Source: Nitrososphaerota archaeon
GTDB taxonomy: Archaea > Thermoproteota > Nitrososphaeria > Nitrososphaerales > UBA183
Length of the DNA stretch: 64,000 bases
Reading direction: 5' to 3'
Assembly: GCA_029785685.1 (NCBI GenBank)
Contig: JAFLZE010000001.1
Location: forward strand, 100,172-164,171
Shown: piece by piece, positions 33,475 to 42,500 of the stretch
Position numbering within the stretch: position 1 is the first letter of the stretch
Layout of the letters: each line of letters opens with the position of its first letter
Made by a program: the position numbers and the translations under genes
The notes under the pieces: generated by a model
Told to the model about the DNA's origin: nothing
What the model saw: the letters and a program-made list of their open reading frames with translations, nothing else
Database searches by the model: none

Positions 33475-33897
33475 TCAGATGTCGAGGACGATGGTCGCCC
33501 TCCATCTGTCCCCCTCGTGGCGTATACCGAACATGTGCATGGTCACGGCTTTCACGTCATTCCTGAGAGAGTGACGCTCCCTGTCGATCGACTCCCCTCG
33601 TGCCTTCGCCCGGAGCGACCGGCCGTCGGACGCAACCTCGACGCTGTAGTCCCTGAAGAGAAGAGAGTCGACGTCCTTGGCTATGATGAGCTCGGTGAGG
33701 AAGTCGTACAGAAGCCTGTCGGCGTCGTCGGACTCCAGGGCTATGTCCCTGCCTACCGTGGCGCGGAGCGTCGCCGGGTCTACCATGATGTCGGTGACCG
33801 CGAGGGCGCAGGATTCGAAGAGCCCGCCGAGGGACGTGGCTTCAGCCTCGAACGCAACATCGGCTAGCGCCACGTCTGGGAGGTAGCGGAAGGTCAA
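33475..33897 (-). CDS. Archease (RtcB activator)
   Basis: A 140-residue protein with the archease pattern FRYLPDVALADVAFEAEATS, the LLYDFLTELIIAKDVDSLLF helix and the KAVTMHMFGI segment, with acidic residues that bind calcium-type metals. Archease speeds RtcB guanylation and allows multiple turnovers. The 57-nt spacing to rtcB on the same strand indicates an operon. The start appears to be TTG 33897. Length matches the family. Confidence 0.93.
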   Translation of the reverse strand: MTFRYLPDVALADVAFEAEATSLGGLFESCALAVTDIMVDPATLRATVGRDIALESDDADRLLYDFLTELIIAKDVDSLLFRDYSVEVASDGRSLRAKARGESIDRERHSLRNDVKAVTMHMFGIRHEGDRWRATIVLDI

Positions 33898-33945
33898 CCG
33901 GTCTCTTTGACCGTCGTCAGCCCCGGCTCTTAACCTGTGCGCAGC

Positions 33946-35157
33946 TTAGGCATGGTGTTGAGCCTGGACCACGCCGAGCTCCTTCCCGGCGGTCTCAAAG
34001 GCGCCTATGGCGAAGTCGAGGTCCTCGTCCGTCAGGGCGGCATTCATGATGGTCCTAATCCTTGCCTTGCCCTGGGCGACCATCGGGTAGACTATGGGCA
34101 GGGCAAAGACCCCGATCTCGAAGAGCCTGGAGCTGAGTTTCTTCGCCTTCCCGCTCTCTCCCACCATCACCGGGGTTATGGGGGTCTCGCTCTTGCCTAT
34201 GTCGAAGCCCAGGTCCTTCATGCCCCTCTTGAAGTAACGGGTGTTGTCCCAGAGTTTCTGGACGTGCTGCGGCTCGTTCTCCAGCACGCCTACGGCTGCC
34301 ATGCATGCGGCGGCTACCGCAGGAGGGTGGGACCCGCTCAGAAGCCAGGTGCGGGACTTGTTGTAGGCAAAGTTGATCAGGTCCTTGGAACCTGATACGT
34401 GTCCTCCTACGACCCCGAACGCCTTGGAGAATGTCCCCATCTCCACCTGGACCTTGTCCCTTGAAAGGCCGAAGTGGGAAACTATCCCTCTTCCTCCTTT
34501 ACCGAGGACGCCTTCGCCATGGGCGTCATCGACGTAGACCATGGCTCCGTGCTCGGCACCTAGGGCTGCGACCTCGTCGAGGGGCGCCACGTCGCCATCC
34601 ATCGAGAAGACGCCGTCCGTTATTATCAGGATCCGCCTGTACGCCGGCGTCGACCTCTCCGCCTCGGAGAGCACCCGGGCGAGGTCATCCGTGTCGGCGT
34701 GTTTGTAGACCTTGCGGTCTGCGGCTGACAGCCTTACTCCGTCGATTATGCTTCCATGGTTCAACTCGTCGCTTATGATCAGGTCCCCTTTTCCCGCCAA
34801 CTGGGGAATCAGCCCGGAGTTCGCTGCGAAGCCTGTCTGGTACACGAGGGACGCGTCGGCGTCTTTGAACTTCGCGAGTCTCTTCTCGAGCTCCATGTGG
34901 ATGTCCATGTTCCCCGCGATGGGTCTGACTGAACCCGAGCCAGCGCCGTGGGTCCTGACGGCCTCGATGGCTGCCTCCTTCAGCTTGGGGTGGTTGCTGA
35001 GCCCGAGGTAGTTATTCGAACAGAACATCAGAACCTTCTTCCCGTCGACCGAGCACCAAGGGGTGCTGGGTCCTCCGAGGACGCGGAGTTTCCAGTCGAG
35101 CTCCTGGCTGACTAGGTCACCGTACTCTTGTCTGAGAAAGCCGGTAGGGTCCCTCAT
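33946..35157 (-). CDS. kbl: Glycine C-acetyltransferase (2-amino-3-ketobutyrate CoA ligase)
   Basis: A 403-residue PLP enzyme of the alpha-oxoamine synthase family. Conserved parts are CSNNYLGLSNHPKLKEAA, GAGSGSVRPIAGNMDIH, VYVDDAHGEGVLG, and GTFSKAFGVVGGHV with the Schiff-base Lys. It cleaves 2-amino-3-ketobutyrate with CoA to glycine and acetyl-CoA. The gene lies 26 nt downstream of the threonine dehydrogenase gene, together forming the threonine-to-glycine pathway. ATG 35157 is the start. Confidence 0.94.
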   Translation of the reverse strand: MRDPTGFLRQEYGDLVSQELDWKLRVLGGPSTPWCSVDGKKVLMFCSNNYLGLSNHPKLKEAAIEAVRTHGAGSGSVRPIAGNMDIHMELEKRLAKFKDADASLVYQTGFAANSGLIPQLAGKGDLIISDELNHGSIIDGVRLSAADRKVYKHADTDDLARVLSEAERSTPAYRRILIITDGVFSMDGDVAPLDEVAALGAEHGAMVYVDDAHGEGVLGKGGRGIVSHFGLSRDKVQVEMGTFSKAFGVVGGHVSGSKDLINFAYNKSRTWLLSGSHPPAVAAACMAAVGVLENEPQHVQKLWDNTRYFKRGMKDLGFDIGKSETPITPVMVGESGKAKKLSSRLFEIGVFALPIVYPMVAQGKARIRTIMNAALTDEDLDFAIGAFETAGKELGVVQAQHHA

Positions 35158-35183
35158 CGCTGACAGCCGCGCCCACCGTGTGG

Positions 35184-36152
35184 TTAAACGGTTTTCCCCT
35201 CAGGCCTTAGCCGGGTCGTGAGCTTGGCGAGCATGTCGGCCACCATCCCGGGGAGGTCGTAGTCTGGTTCCCAACCCCAGTCTCGCCTTGCCTCTGTGTC
35301 GTCTATGGACTGGGGCCAGGAGTCAGCTATCTTCTGGCGTGAGTCAGGAGCGTAGGTCACCCTGAACCCAGGGACAAGCTTCGCTAGCTCTGAGGCTAGC
35401 ATCCCGGCCGAGAAACTGAATGCGGCCAGGTTGTAGCCAAGGTGCCGAGGCACCTTGGATGCGGGTGCTTCCATCACTTGGACGGTGGCCTTCAGAGCGT
35501 CTGGCATGTACATCATGGGGAGGACCGTGTCTTCCCGCAGGAAGCAGGTGTACGACCCGGTCCTGATGGCTCCATAGAATATCTCCACGGCGTAGTCCGT
35601 GGTCCCGCCTCCGGGAGGGGTGACGCTGCTGATTAGCCCTGGATAGCGGAGGCAGCGGACGTCAAGTCCGTACTTCGCGTGGTAGTAGTTGCAGAGGAGC
35701 TCTCCGGCGACCTTGGTCACGCCGTACATGGTCGTAGGGGTCAGGGGGGCGTTCTGAGGAGCGTTAGCCCTGGGCGCGTCTGGGCCGAAGGCGCCGATGG
35801 AGCTCGGCCAGAACACCTGCGAAACACCGTTCGTCCTTGAGGCTTCAAGTACGTTCCTTAGCCCGTCCATGTTCACCGTCCAAGCGAGCTGGGGGTTCTT
35901 CTCCCCCGTCGCGGACAGTAGCGCTGCGAGGTGATAGACAGTGTCTACCTTGTACTCCTTCAGGGCTGCGACAACGGCGGCCTGATTTCCGGTGTCGAGG
36001 GTGAGTAAAGGGCCGTCCCTGAGCGACGGGCCGCCAGGCGACGTGTGAATCGCCGCAACCACGTTGTCTTTACCATAGAGGGATCGGAGATGCGGGACGA
36101 GTTCTGCGCCTATCTGACCAGCCGAACCGGTGACGAGGACCCTGGGAGCCAA
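35184..36152 (-). CDS. tdh: L-threonine 3-dehydrogenase, short-chain (epimerase) type
   Basis: A 322-residue extended SDR. Features are the NAD-binding GSAGQIGAELV, the catalytic YGVTK pair, and the diagnostic LISSVTPPGGGTTDYAVEIF segment found in SDR-type threonine dehydrogenases. It oxidises L-threonine to 2-amino-3-ketobutyrate, which Kbl then cleaves. A TATA-like box 28 nt upstream of TTG 36152 predicts a leaderless mRNA covering both genes. The small Lrp-type sensor gene upstream might regulate it, but is separately transcribed. Confidence 0.94.
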   Translation of the reverse strand: MAPRVLVTGSAGQIGAELVPHLRSLYGKDNVVAAIHTSPGGPSLRDGPLLTLDTGNQAAVVAALKEYKVDTVYHLAALLSATGEKNPQLAWTVNMDGLRNVLEASRTNGVSQVFWPSSIGAFGPDAPRANAPQNAPLTPTTMYGVTKVAGELLCNYYHAKYGLDVRCLRYPGLISSVTPPGGGTTDYAVEIFYGAIRTGSYTCFLREDTVLPMMYMPDALKATVQVMEAPASKVPRHLGYNLAAFSFSAGMLASELAKLVPGFRVTYAPDSRQKIADSWPQSIDDTEARRDWGWEPDYDLPGMVADMLAKLTTRLRPEGKTV

Positions 36153-36176
36153 CTCGGAACTGCGCTGGCTCTACCT

Positions 36177-36183
36177 GTTTAAG
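36177..36183 (-). promoter_or_regulatory. TATA-like box of the tdh-kbl operon
   Basis: On the minus strand the sequence cttaaac is centred 28 nt upstream of TTG 36152. Confidence 0.55.
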
Positions 36184-36193
36184 GGTTAGCGGC

Positions 36194-36424
36194 TCACAAG
36201 AGTACCTTCATCGTGATAGTGGAGACCACGCCAGGCTTCGACCTGAGGTTCTCCGCGATGATGGACTTCACCGCCTGGTCGTCCGCACCTTCCACCATTA
36301 TGAGCAGGTCATACAGCCCATAGAGTTGATAGACAGATTTTATGCCCGGCGTGCCCCTCAGCGCAGTGATGTTCTGCTCTTCGGAACCGGGACTCAGGTT
36401 CACCAGTACTATCGCTCGTTCCAT
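36194..36424 (-). CDS. Stand-alone Lrp/AsnC effector-binding (RAM) domain protein
   Basis: A 76-residue protein consisting only of the alpha/beta ligand-binding domain of Lrp/AsnC regulators (AIVLVNLSPGSEEQNITALR, VYQLYGLYDLLIMVEG). No DNA-binding domain is attached. Such stand-alone domains bind amino acids and may form mixed oligomers with full-length regulators. It is 42 nt upstream of tdh in the same direction, which suggests amino-acid sensing linked to threonine turnover (inference). A TATA-like ctttaatc near 36455-36462 is upstream. Confidence 0.88.
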   Translation of the reverse strand: MERAIVLVNLSPGSEEQNITALRGTPGIKSVYQLYGLYDLLIMVEGADDQAVKSIIAENLRSKPGVVSTITMKVLL

Positions 36425-36473
36425 GCCTTGCTGAGTGAGCGGAAGCCCTTGGATTAAAGATTACGGCCTCGTT

Positions 36474-37745
36474 TCAGGCGCGGGAGATTCGCTTGACCGC
36501 GTCCTCCAGCGGCATGGTCTCTTCGGCACGCCCTTTCATATCCCGCAGGGTGACCGTGCCTACCCTGGCCTCCCTCTCGCCTATGATCACGGTCCATGTA
36601 GCCCCCATCCGGCTCGCGTCCTCAAGCTGCTTCGATAGCGGCCTGTCCTGGAGCGAGGTCTCGCATGGAATCCCCGAGTCCATCAAGGCCTTCCGGGCCT
36701 TCGAGGCTTGAGCCCCGAAGCGTCCACCCGCAACCGCCACGTAGACTAACAGCCCGGCGGGCCTGGTCTGGGCGGCGATGGATAGTGCCATTCGTTCGAT
36801 CCCGCCTGCCGCCCCGGTGGCCGAGAGATCGGGCCGTCCGAACATCCGGGGAAGGGCATCATACCGCCCACCCCCGAACAGGGAACCGAGCCGCGGGTTC
36901 CTGTTGTCCGTGGCTTCGAAGACTATTCCGGTGTAGTAGTCGATTCCTCGCACTATACTCATGTTGTACTCCACGTTCCGCACCCCCCTGGAATCGAGCA
37001 TGTCAGCCAGGGCCCGGAGGTCCTTGGTCGCTTCCTGGCCCAACCCCGAGACCTCCGACAGAACTTTGTCAGGGCTCCCCCGTACGCTGCCGAATTCGAG
37101 CAACTCGCGTACGCGCTCCGGACCGAATCCTTTCCCCACATACTCGTCCGTCAACTCCTCGATGGTCTTCTTCTCGACCTTGTCGAGAGCTCTCATCAGG
37201 TCGACCAGCTGCGCCCCGTCAGTGATTCCGAGCTTCCCTCGGATGAAGCCGTCCACCACCCGTCTGTCGCCGACCTTTATCGTAGCTTCCGACAACCCGA
37301 GCCGGCCAAGCATCGCTGAGCAGGCATCCAACACCTCGGCGTCGAGTTCTACTGACGGCGGTCCGAACACCTCCAGGTCCCACTGATGGGACCATCTGTA
37401 CCGCCCGTACTGGGGCTCGTCGTAGCGCCAGATCCCGCCAGAGGCGGCGAGCTTGACCGGCAGCCTCAACCCCTTGCGGGAACAGACATACCGGGTGATC
37501 CCCACTGTCATATCGAACCGGAGCCCGACGTCCCTTCCTCCCTTGTCCTTGAAAGCGTAGATCTCCTTGTCGACCGCTTCGCCGCTCTTGGCTCTGAGTA
37601 CGCCGAGGTGCTCCAGCGATGCTGGTTCCATCAGCTGGAAGTTGTAGAGCCGCGACACTTCCTCGAAGGCCGCTCTTACCCTCGAGTGGAGCGCGTATCT
37701 ATCAGGCTCAATGTCGTCCACTCCTCTGGGGAGAGCGAGGTCCAA
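36474..37745 (-). CDS. hisS: Histidyl-tRNA synthetase
   Basis: A 423-residue class II synthetase. Motif 1 lies in the N-terminal 60 residues, motif 2 reads YDEPQYGRYRWSHQWDLEVF, and the His-specific segment is VRGIDYYTGIVFEA. The GGGRYDALPRMFG loop and motif 3 AAGGIERMAL follow. The C-terminal 90 residues form the anticodon-binding domain. The start is TTG 37745, 3 nt after the rfcS stop codon in the same direction, so the two are one operon. Confidence 0.95.
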   Translation of the reverse strand: MDLALPRGVDDIEPDRYALHSRVRAAFEEVSRLYNFQLMEPASLEHLGVLRAKSGEAVDKEIYAFKDKGGRDVGLRFDMTVGITRYVCSRKGLRLPVKLAASGGIWRYDEPQYGRYRWSHQWDLEVFGPPSVELDAEVLDACSAMLGRLGLSEATIKVGDRRVVDGFIRGKLGITDGAQLVDLMRALDKVEKKTIEELTDEYVGKGFGPERVRELLEFGSVRGSPDKVLSEVSGLGQEATKDLRALADMLDSRGVRNVEYNMSIVRGIDYYTGIVFEATDNRNPRLGSLFGGGRYDALPRMFGRPDLSATGAAGGIERMALSIAAQTRPAGLLVYVAVAGGRFGAQASKARKALMDSGIPCETSLQDRPLSKQLEDASRMGATWTVIIGEREARVGTVTLRDMKGRAEETMPLEDAVKRISRA

Positions 37746-37747
37746 CT

Positions 37748-38716
37748 CTAGCTGGCCTTCTCCTTCAGCGAGGAGATCTGGGCGAGCATTGCCGTAAGCT
37801 GGAGCTCAGGTTGCGACCCCTGCACGAGGCGGAAGTCGTACTCGGCGAGTATGGATATGACCTTGCCTAGGTCCGGGACCTTGATCCCCCCCAGGGATTC
37901 GTTGGCGTACTTCAGGAAGTCTCTCTCCGGGACACCGTAGACCCGGGTGAGCTCGACCATCTTCGACCTCGCAGCTTCGAAGTCCCCGTCGAGGGCTGCG
38001 CTCATGATGTCTGCCACGCGTCCCTTCACGGTGGCGCCGGTCACGGACCTGACTGAGTCCAGGGTAATCTCTCCGGTGGCGGACGCGGCCTGCAGCATGT
38101 TGATCGCCTGCCGCAGATCGCCTTGGGTGGCTTCGTAAATCGCACCAAAGACAGAGTCTCCCGAGTGTTCCAGCTTCTCCTTCTTCGCGATGGCCTTCAG
38201 GTGCTCCACTACAGGCCCCTCGCCATACCTCTGGAACCTGAAGATTGCGCACCTACTCTGCAGGGGCTCGATTATGCCTGACGAGTAGTTGCAGATCAGT
38301 ATGAAACGGGTGTGCGCAGAGTTCTCCTCCATTATGCGGCGGAGAGCAGTCTGCCCATCTGAAGTCATCTCGTCGCTTTCGTCGAGAATCACCAGCCTGT
38401 ATGGGACCCCCTCCCGCCTGTCTGCGAAACGGGCGAAGGTCTTGATCCTTTCTCTAACCACATCTATCCCACGTTCGTCGCTAGCGTTGAGCGAGAGCGT
38501 GTAATCATGCCAGGGTTCGCCGAGTATGTACCTCGCGATTATCGCCGCGGTGGTGGTCTTCCCTGAGCCAGGGGGGCCAGCAAAGAGCAGATGCGGGAGT
38601 TGTTCCTTCTTCTGGAGAAGCGCCTGGAGCCTTTGCTTGACCGACTCCTGGTCGACGAGCTCCGCCATGGTGGCCGGCCTGTACTTCTCCACCCACATCA
38701 TCTCCGAAAGGGGCAT
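37748..38716 (-). CDS. rfcS: Replication factor C small subunit
   Basis: A 322-residue AAA+ clamp loader subunit: WVEKYRPATMAELV at the N-terminus, Walker A AGPPGSGKTTTAA, Walker B LVILDESDEM, sensor 1 FILICNYSS, and the RFC box SRC motif in PLQSRCAIFRF. With RfcL it loads PCNA onto DNA. The large subunit is encoded at 52-53.2 kb. Walker B reads DESD instead of the more usual DEAD, a minor variation. It carries no intein. hisS follows after 2 nt. Confidence 0.96.
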   Translation of the reverse strand: MPLSEMMWVEKYRPATMAELVDQESVKQRLQALLQKKEQLPHLLFAGPPGSGKTTTAAIIARYILGEPWHDYTLSLNASDERGIDVVRERIKTFARFADRREGVPYRLVILDESDEMTSDGQTALRRIMEENSAHTRFILICNYSSGIIEPLQSRCAIFRFQRYGEGPVVEHLKAIAKKEKLEHSGDSVFGAIYEATQGDLRQAINMLQAASATGEITLDSVRSVTGATVKGRVADIMSAALDGDFEAARSKMVELTRVYGVPERDFLKYANESLGGIKVPDLGKVISILAEYDFRLVQGSQPELQLTAMLAQISSLKEKAS

Positions 38717-38996
38717 CTAATCCCTTCTCCGCGTGGTCCACAAGTTCCGCAATTACGTGAAGACTAGCATCCCATTCTTATTTATCCGTTCAAGGAAAAG
38801 AGGCCCTGACCCGGGTCGCCTCGTCTCCCGGCCTTCTTTAGAGACGCCAGTCGGTCTGATGTCTCAGTCTGCAGACAAAACAACCACCTGTGCGTCCAGG
38901 AGCGCTGGCGTCTGGAAGCCCGCATGGGTGGAATGAGCGAAGTCTGGTCAGGCATCGAACAAGCGCCCAATGTTTATTATCGAGGCAGGCCATTTG
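38717..38996. other. Divergent intergenic region rfcS / gins23
   Basis: This 280-nt gap has no convincing gene. attcttatttatcc near 38773-38786 is TATA-like on both strands, and tttatta at 38973-38979 lies just upstream of the gins23 start at 38997. A 67-codon open frame (38733-38936) has no conserved features. The space between the first TATA-like site and gins23 could encode a small RNA, but I see no recognisable RNA family. Confidence 0.5.
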
Positions 38997-39569
38997 ATGC
39001 CCGACTTGTCCGAAGAGCAAATCGCCCTAAGGCAGATGCTCGAGCGTAGGGAGAGGGAATACCTGCTCGGCACAGCCAGGGCGAAGATGCGGTCGTCCAT
39101 CGAAAACCTCGACGTAGGCGACTTCCACATTGAGAAGTTGTCCGAGGGCGAGGCCGTGGAACTCCCCCGATGGGTATTGGACGAGCTGGCAGCACAGGGC
39201 ATGGCTGAGTCATCGGAGGCCCCCTTCGAGAACGAGATCTTCAACGCCCTCAGCAAAGAGAAGATGATGGGACCGCTGCAGCTTTCAGGGCTGGCTCCGG
39301 ATTTCTACATAAGGATGAAGAGGCGCCTGGGCACGCTCAAGGCCGCAGTGGCCGAGGGGAAGACAAGGAGGGAGGACCTCGAAAGACTGCGGGTGGTCTG
39401 CTACGACCTTATCGGGATAAGGCTCAGCAAACTCCTTTCGCTTTCCAGCTCGTCGACCCCCGCTTCGACCCTGGCGGACAAGCTCACCCCTGAGGAGAAG
39501 GAGTTCTTCGTGATATCTCAGTCACTATCCAAAGAGTGGAAGTCCGGGCTGCTCGGAGGCTCGAGCTAG
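38997..39569 (+). CDS. gins23: DNA replication GINS subunit, Gins23 type
   Basis: About 190 residues with the small beta domain first (FHIEKLSEGEAVELPRWVLD near residues 42-60) and the helical A domain after it (LSGLAPDFYIRMKRRLGTLK). This order is that of Psf2/Psf3-like archaeal Gins23. GINS joins MCM in the replicative helicase complex. mcm follows with no gap, a known gins23-mcm pairing in some archaea. The start at ATG 38997 is suggested by a TATA-like box at 38973-38979; the frame itself extends to 38970. Confidence 0.86.
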   Translation: MPDLSEEQIALRQMLERREREYLLGTARAKMRSSIENLDVGDFHIEKLSEGEAVELPRWVLDELAAQGMAESSEAPFENEIFNALSKEKMMGPLQLSGLAPDFYIRMKRRLGTLKAAVAEGKTRREDLERLRVVCYDLIGIRLSKLLSLSSSSTPASTLADKLTPEEKEFFVISQSLSKEWKSGLLGGSS

Positions 39570-42500
39570 GTGGCTACACTCACCAGTGGAAAGCTCTCTG
39601 AACAGTTCGAGGACTTTCTGAAGTCGGTCGTGGACCGAGATGGGGCTCCATTGTACAGGAGCAAGATTTCACAGCTCATAGCTACGGAGGGGAAGTCTCT
39701 GGTAGTCGACTTCGGCGACCTCCTGCGATACAACAACGACCTGGCGAACAGGGTCCTCATGGAGCCAGACTCGTCACTTGCTTCTTTCAAGATAGCCGCC
39801 TTTGAGACCATGAGGAGCGAGAACGCCCTCTACGCCGACAGGGTCAAGCGGGAGCTGACAGTCCGTCTTCGGAGCCTCCCTGACCTTGTGCCACTAAGGA
39901 GAGTAGACACGTCTTACATCGACCACATGCTCGCGGTCTCAGGTATGGTGGTGAGAACATCCGAGCTGAGGCCGATGATGACAGAAGCCGCGTGGGTCTG
40001 TCCGAGCGGCCACCTCACCTACCAAGAGCAGGACGACCTGGTCCTCAAGCGCCCTCCGAAGTGCGAGCTTTGCGGGGAGGCGAGGAATTTTGAGCTCAAC
40101 AAGAAACATTGCAAGTTCATCGACTTCCAGGTGCTCAGGATCCAGGAGCTCCCTGAGGAACTCCCCCCTGGTCAGCTCCCGCAGTTCTTCGACGTCAACG
40201 TCGAAGGCGACATCGTGAATATGGCGAGGCCAGGAGACAGGGTGGTGCTCACCGGCGTGGTGAGAGCAGTACCCGACTACACTCTCGGCCAGGTGAGAAC
40301 TAGGCTGTTCAGATCGCAGGTAGACTGTAACCACGTCGAAGTGAGGGGGAAGGAGCCAGACCAGGTGCTCGTGACGAAGGAGGACGAGGAACTGATCAGG
40401 AAGATTGCGTCCGCACCGGACGCCTACGAGAACCTAGTCAACTCCATCGCCCCCGTCATCATGGGTCACCTGCAGGAGAAGGAGGCGATTCTCCTTCTGC
40501 TCGCAGGAGGAAGCGCGACGAAGCTCCCCGACGGGACCAAGCTGAGAGGGGACATCAACGCTCTATTCGTAGGCGATCCCGGATGCCTGGTCGCGGACGA
40601 AAGAGTGGCCCTCGGGAATGGTGCGATTGCCAAGATTGGAGAGATTGGATCGTCACACCTGCAGCCAATCGAACTCCAGGTTCTAACGGGAGAGGGAGGA
40701 GGCAGGCGCGCCTGGGCGAAGAAATTCCATCACTACCAGGGTCAACCTACCATGGAGATTGTGACGGAGAGCGGCAAGAGCATCAGGGGCACTTTCAACC
40801 ACCCCCTCCTCGTGGTCGGAAGCGATGACGGCACTCCTTTCAGTAAATGGAAGCGCCTGGACGAGCTGAAGGTAGGAGACAGAATAGCCGCCGCTACCTA
40901 CATTCCCTGCACCATCACAGACAATATTCCGACTGGGTTTAGAGTGTTCCAGCCGAGACTCGGGCCGAAGTTCAAGGGAAGGCTCCCGGCATATGTTGAC
41001 GAGGATCTAGCAGGGTACCTAGGCTACCTTCTTGGAGATGGGTTCGTGGACCGGTGCAGCGCGGTGGCCACCATATCCGAAGACGAAATCGACTTGCTCC
41101 CGAAGCTAGAGGGGATGATAACACGGCTGTTCGCAGTGACTCCTAGGTTGACCCGTCGCCGCAGGGCCGACAGAAACGTGCGGATGACCGACCTATACCT
41201 GAACAGCGAATGCATAGCTGCGAACTTGGCGTTTCTGCGGGTCAAGCGGGTTCCGAACCTCATCCTGAGATCCGGAAATAAAGCGGTGGCCTCTTTCCTG
41301 AGATGGCTCTTCGAGGCCGATGGGACGGTGCTCTCGAAGGGGAGGGGTCGAAGAGCGGTTGGCCTCAAGGCCAAGGACATAGAGCTCCTACGTGACGTCC
41401 AGGTCCTGCTCCTCAGGTGGGGAATCCACTCTAGAATAGTCGGAAATGCTCTCCTGATAAGAAGAGGAGAGGACCTCGTCAAGTATGCAGAACACGTTGG
41501 GTTCGTGTCAAAGAAGAAGACGTCGAAACTCGAACGGCTTGCCAAAGAAGCCAAGATTTTCGGCAGGGTTCACAAGCAAATGAGCGAGAGAGTCGTGGCC
41601 GTCATTCCGAGGCCCGCTGCAGACGTGTACGACATTGAGGTTCCCCAGGGCCATAGGTTCATCGCAAACGGACTCGTCTCCCACAACACGGGCAAGTCCG
41701 AGTTGCTGAAGTTTGCGTCTCAGGTGGCACCGCGCGGACTCTACGCCTCAGGGAGGGGGACCACGGCCGCGGGACTTTCGGCGGCTGTGATCAGGGAGAA
41801 GAACGTGCTGATGCTCGAAGCAGGAGTGGTTGTGCTGGCCGACCTCGGCATAGCCGCCATAGACGAGTTCGAGAAAATGAAGCCTGAGGACAGGACAGCT
41901 CTCCATGAGATGATGGAGCAGCAGACGGTGACCATCGCGAAGGGAGGTATCTACGCGACGCTTAACGCTAGGACGGCCATCCTGGCGGCCTGCAATCCGG
42001 TACTGGGACGGTACAACCCGTTCCAGAACCTCATCGAAAACATAGGGACCCTCCCTATCCCGCTGCTGACGAGATTCGACATCATCTTCGTCTTCAGGGA
42101 CCAACCAACCCCCGCGGACGACGAGAAGCTGGCCAATCACATCCTGTCGGTTCACGCCCGCCGATCATATACGACCCCTCCGCCAATCGAGTTCAGCCTC
42201 CTCAAGAAGTACCTGACCTTCGCCAAGAGGATCTCTCCGACGCTTACGAAGGCAGCCATGGATAGGATAAGGGAGTTCTATCTCGACCTTAGGAGGGCGA
42301 GCGGGACGGAAGACTCGATCCCCCCCACGCTGAGGACACTGGAGGCGCTGATCAGAATCTCGACCGCCCGGGCGAGGGTGCTACTCAGGGACGAAGTGAC
42401 CGAAGAAGACGCGCTAGCCGCCATAGGCCTGATGAACAGGATGGTGGAGGACATCCTCACCGACGCGGCGACGAAGAAGACTGACTTCGGGATTCAGCTG

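Noticed and set aside
38733..38936. 67-codon open frame between rfcS and gins23
   Set aside because: No conserved features, unusual composition and overlap with the divergent promoter region.
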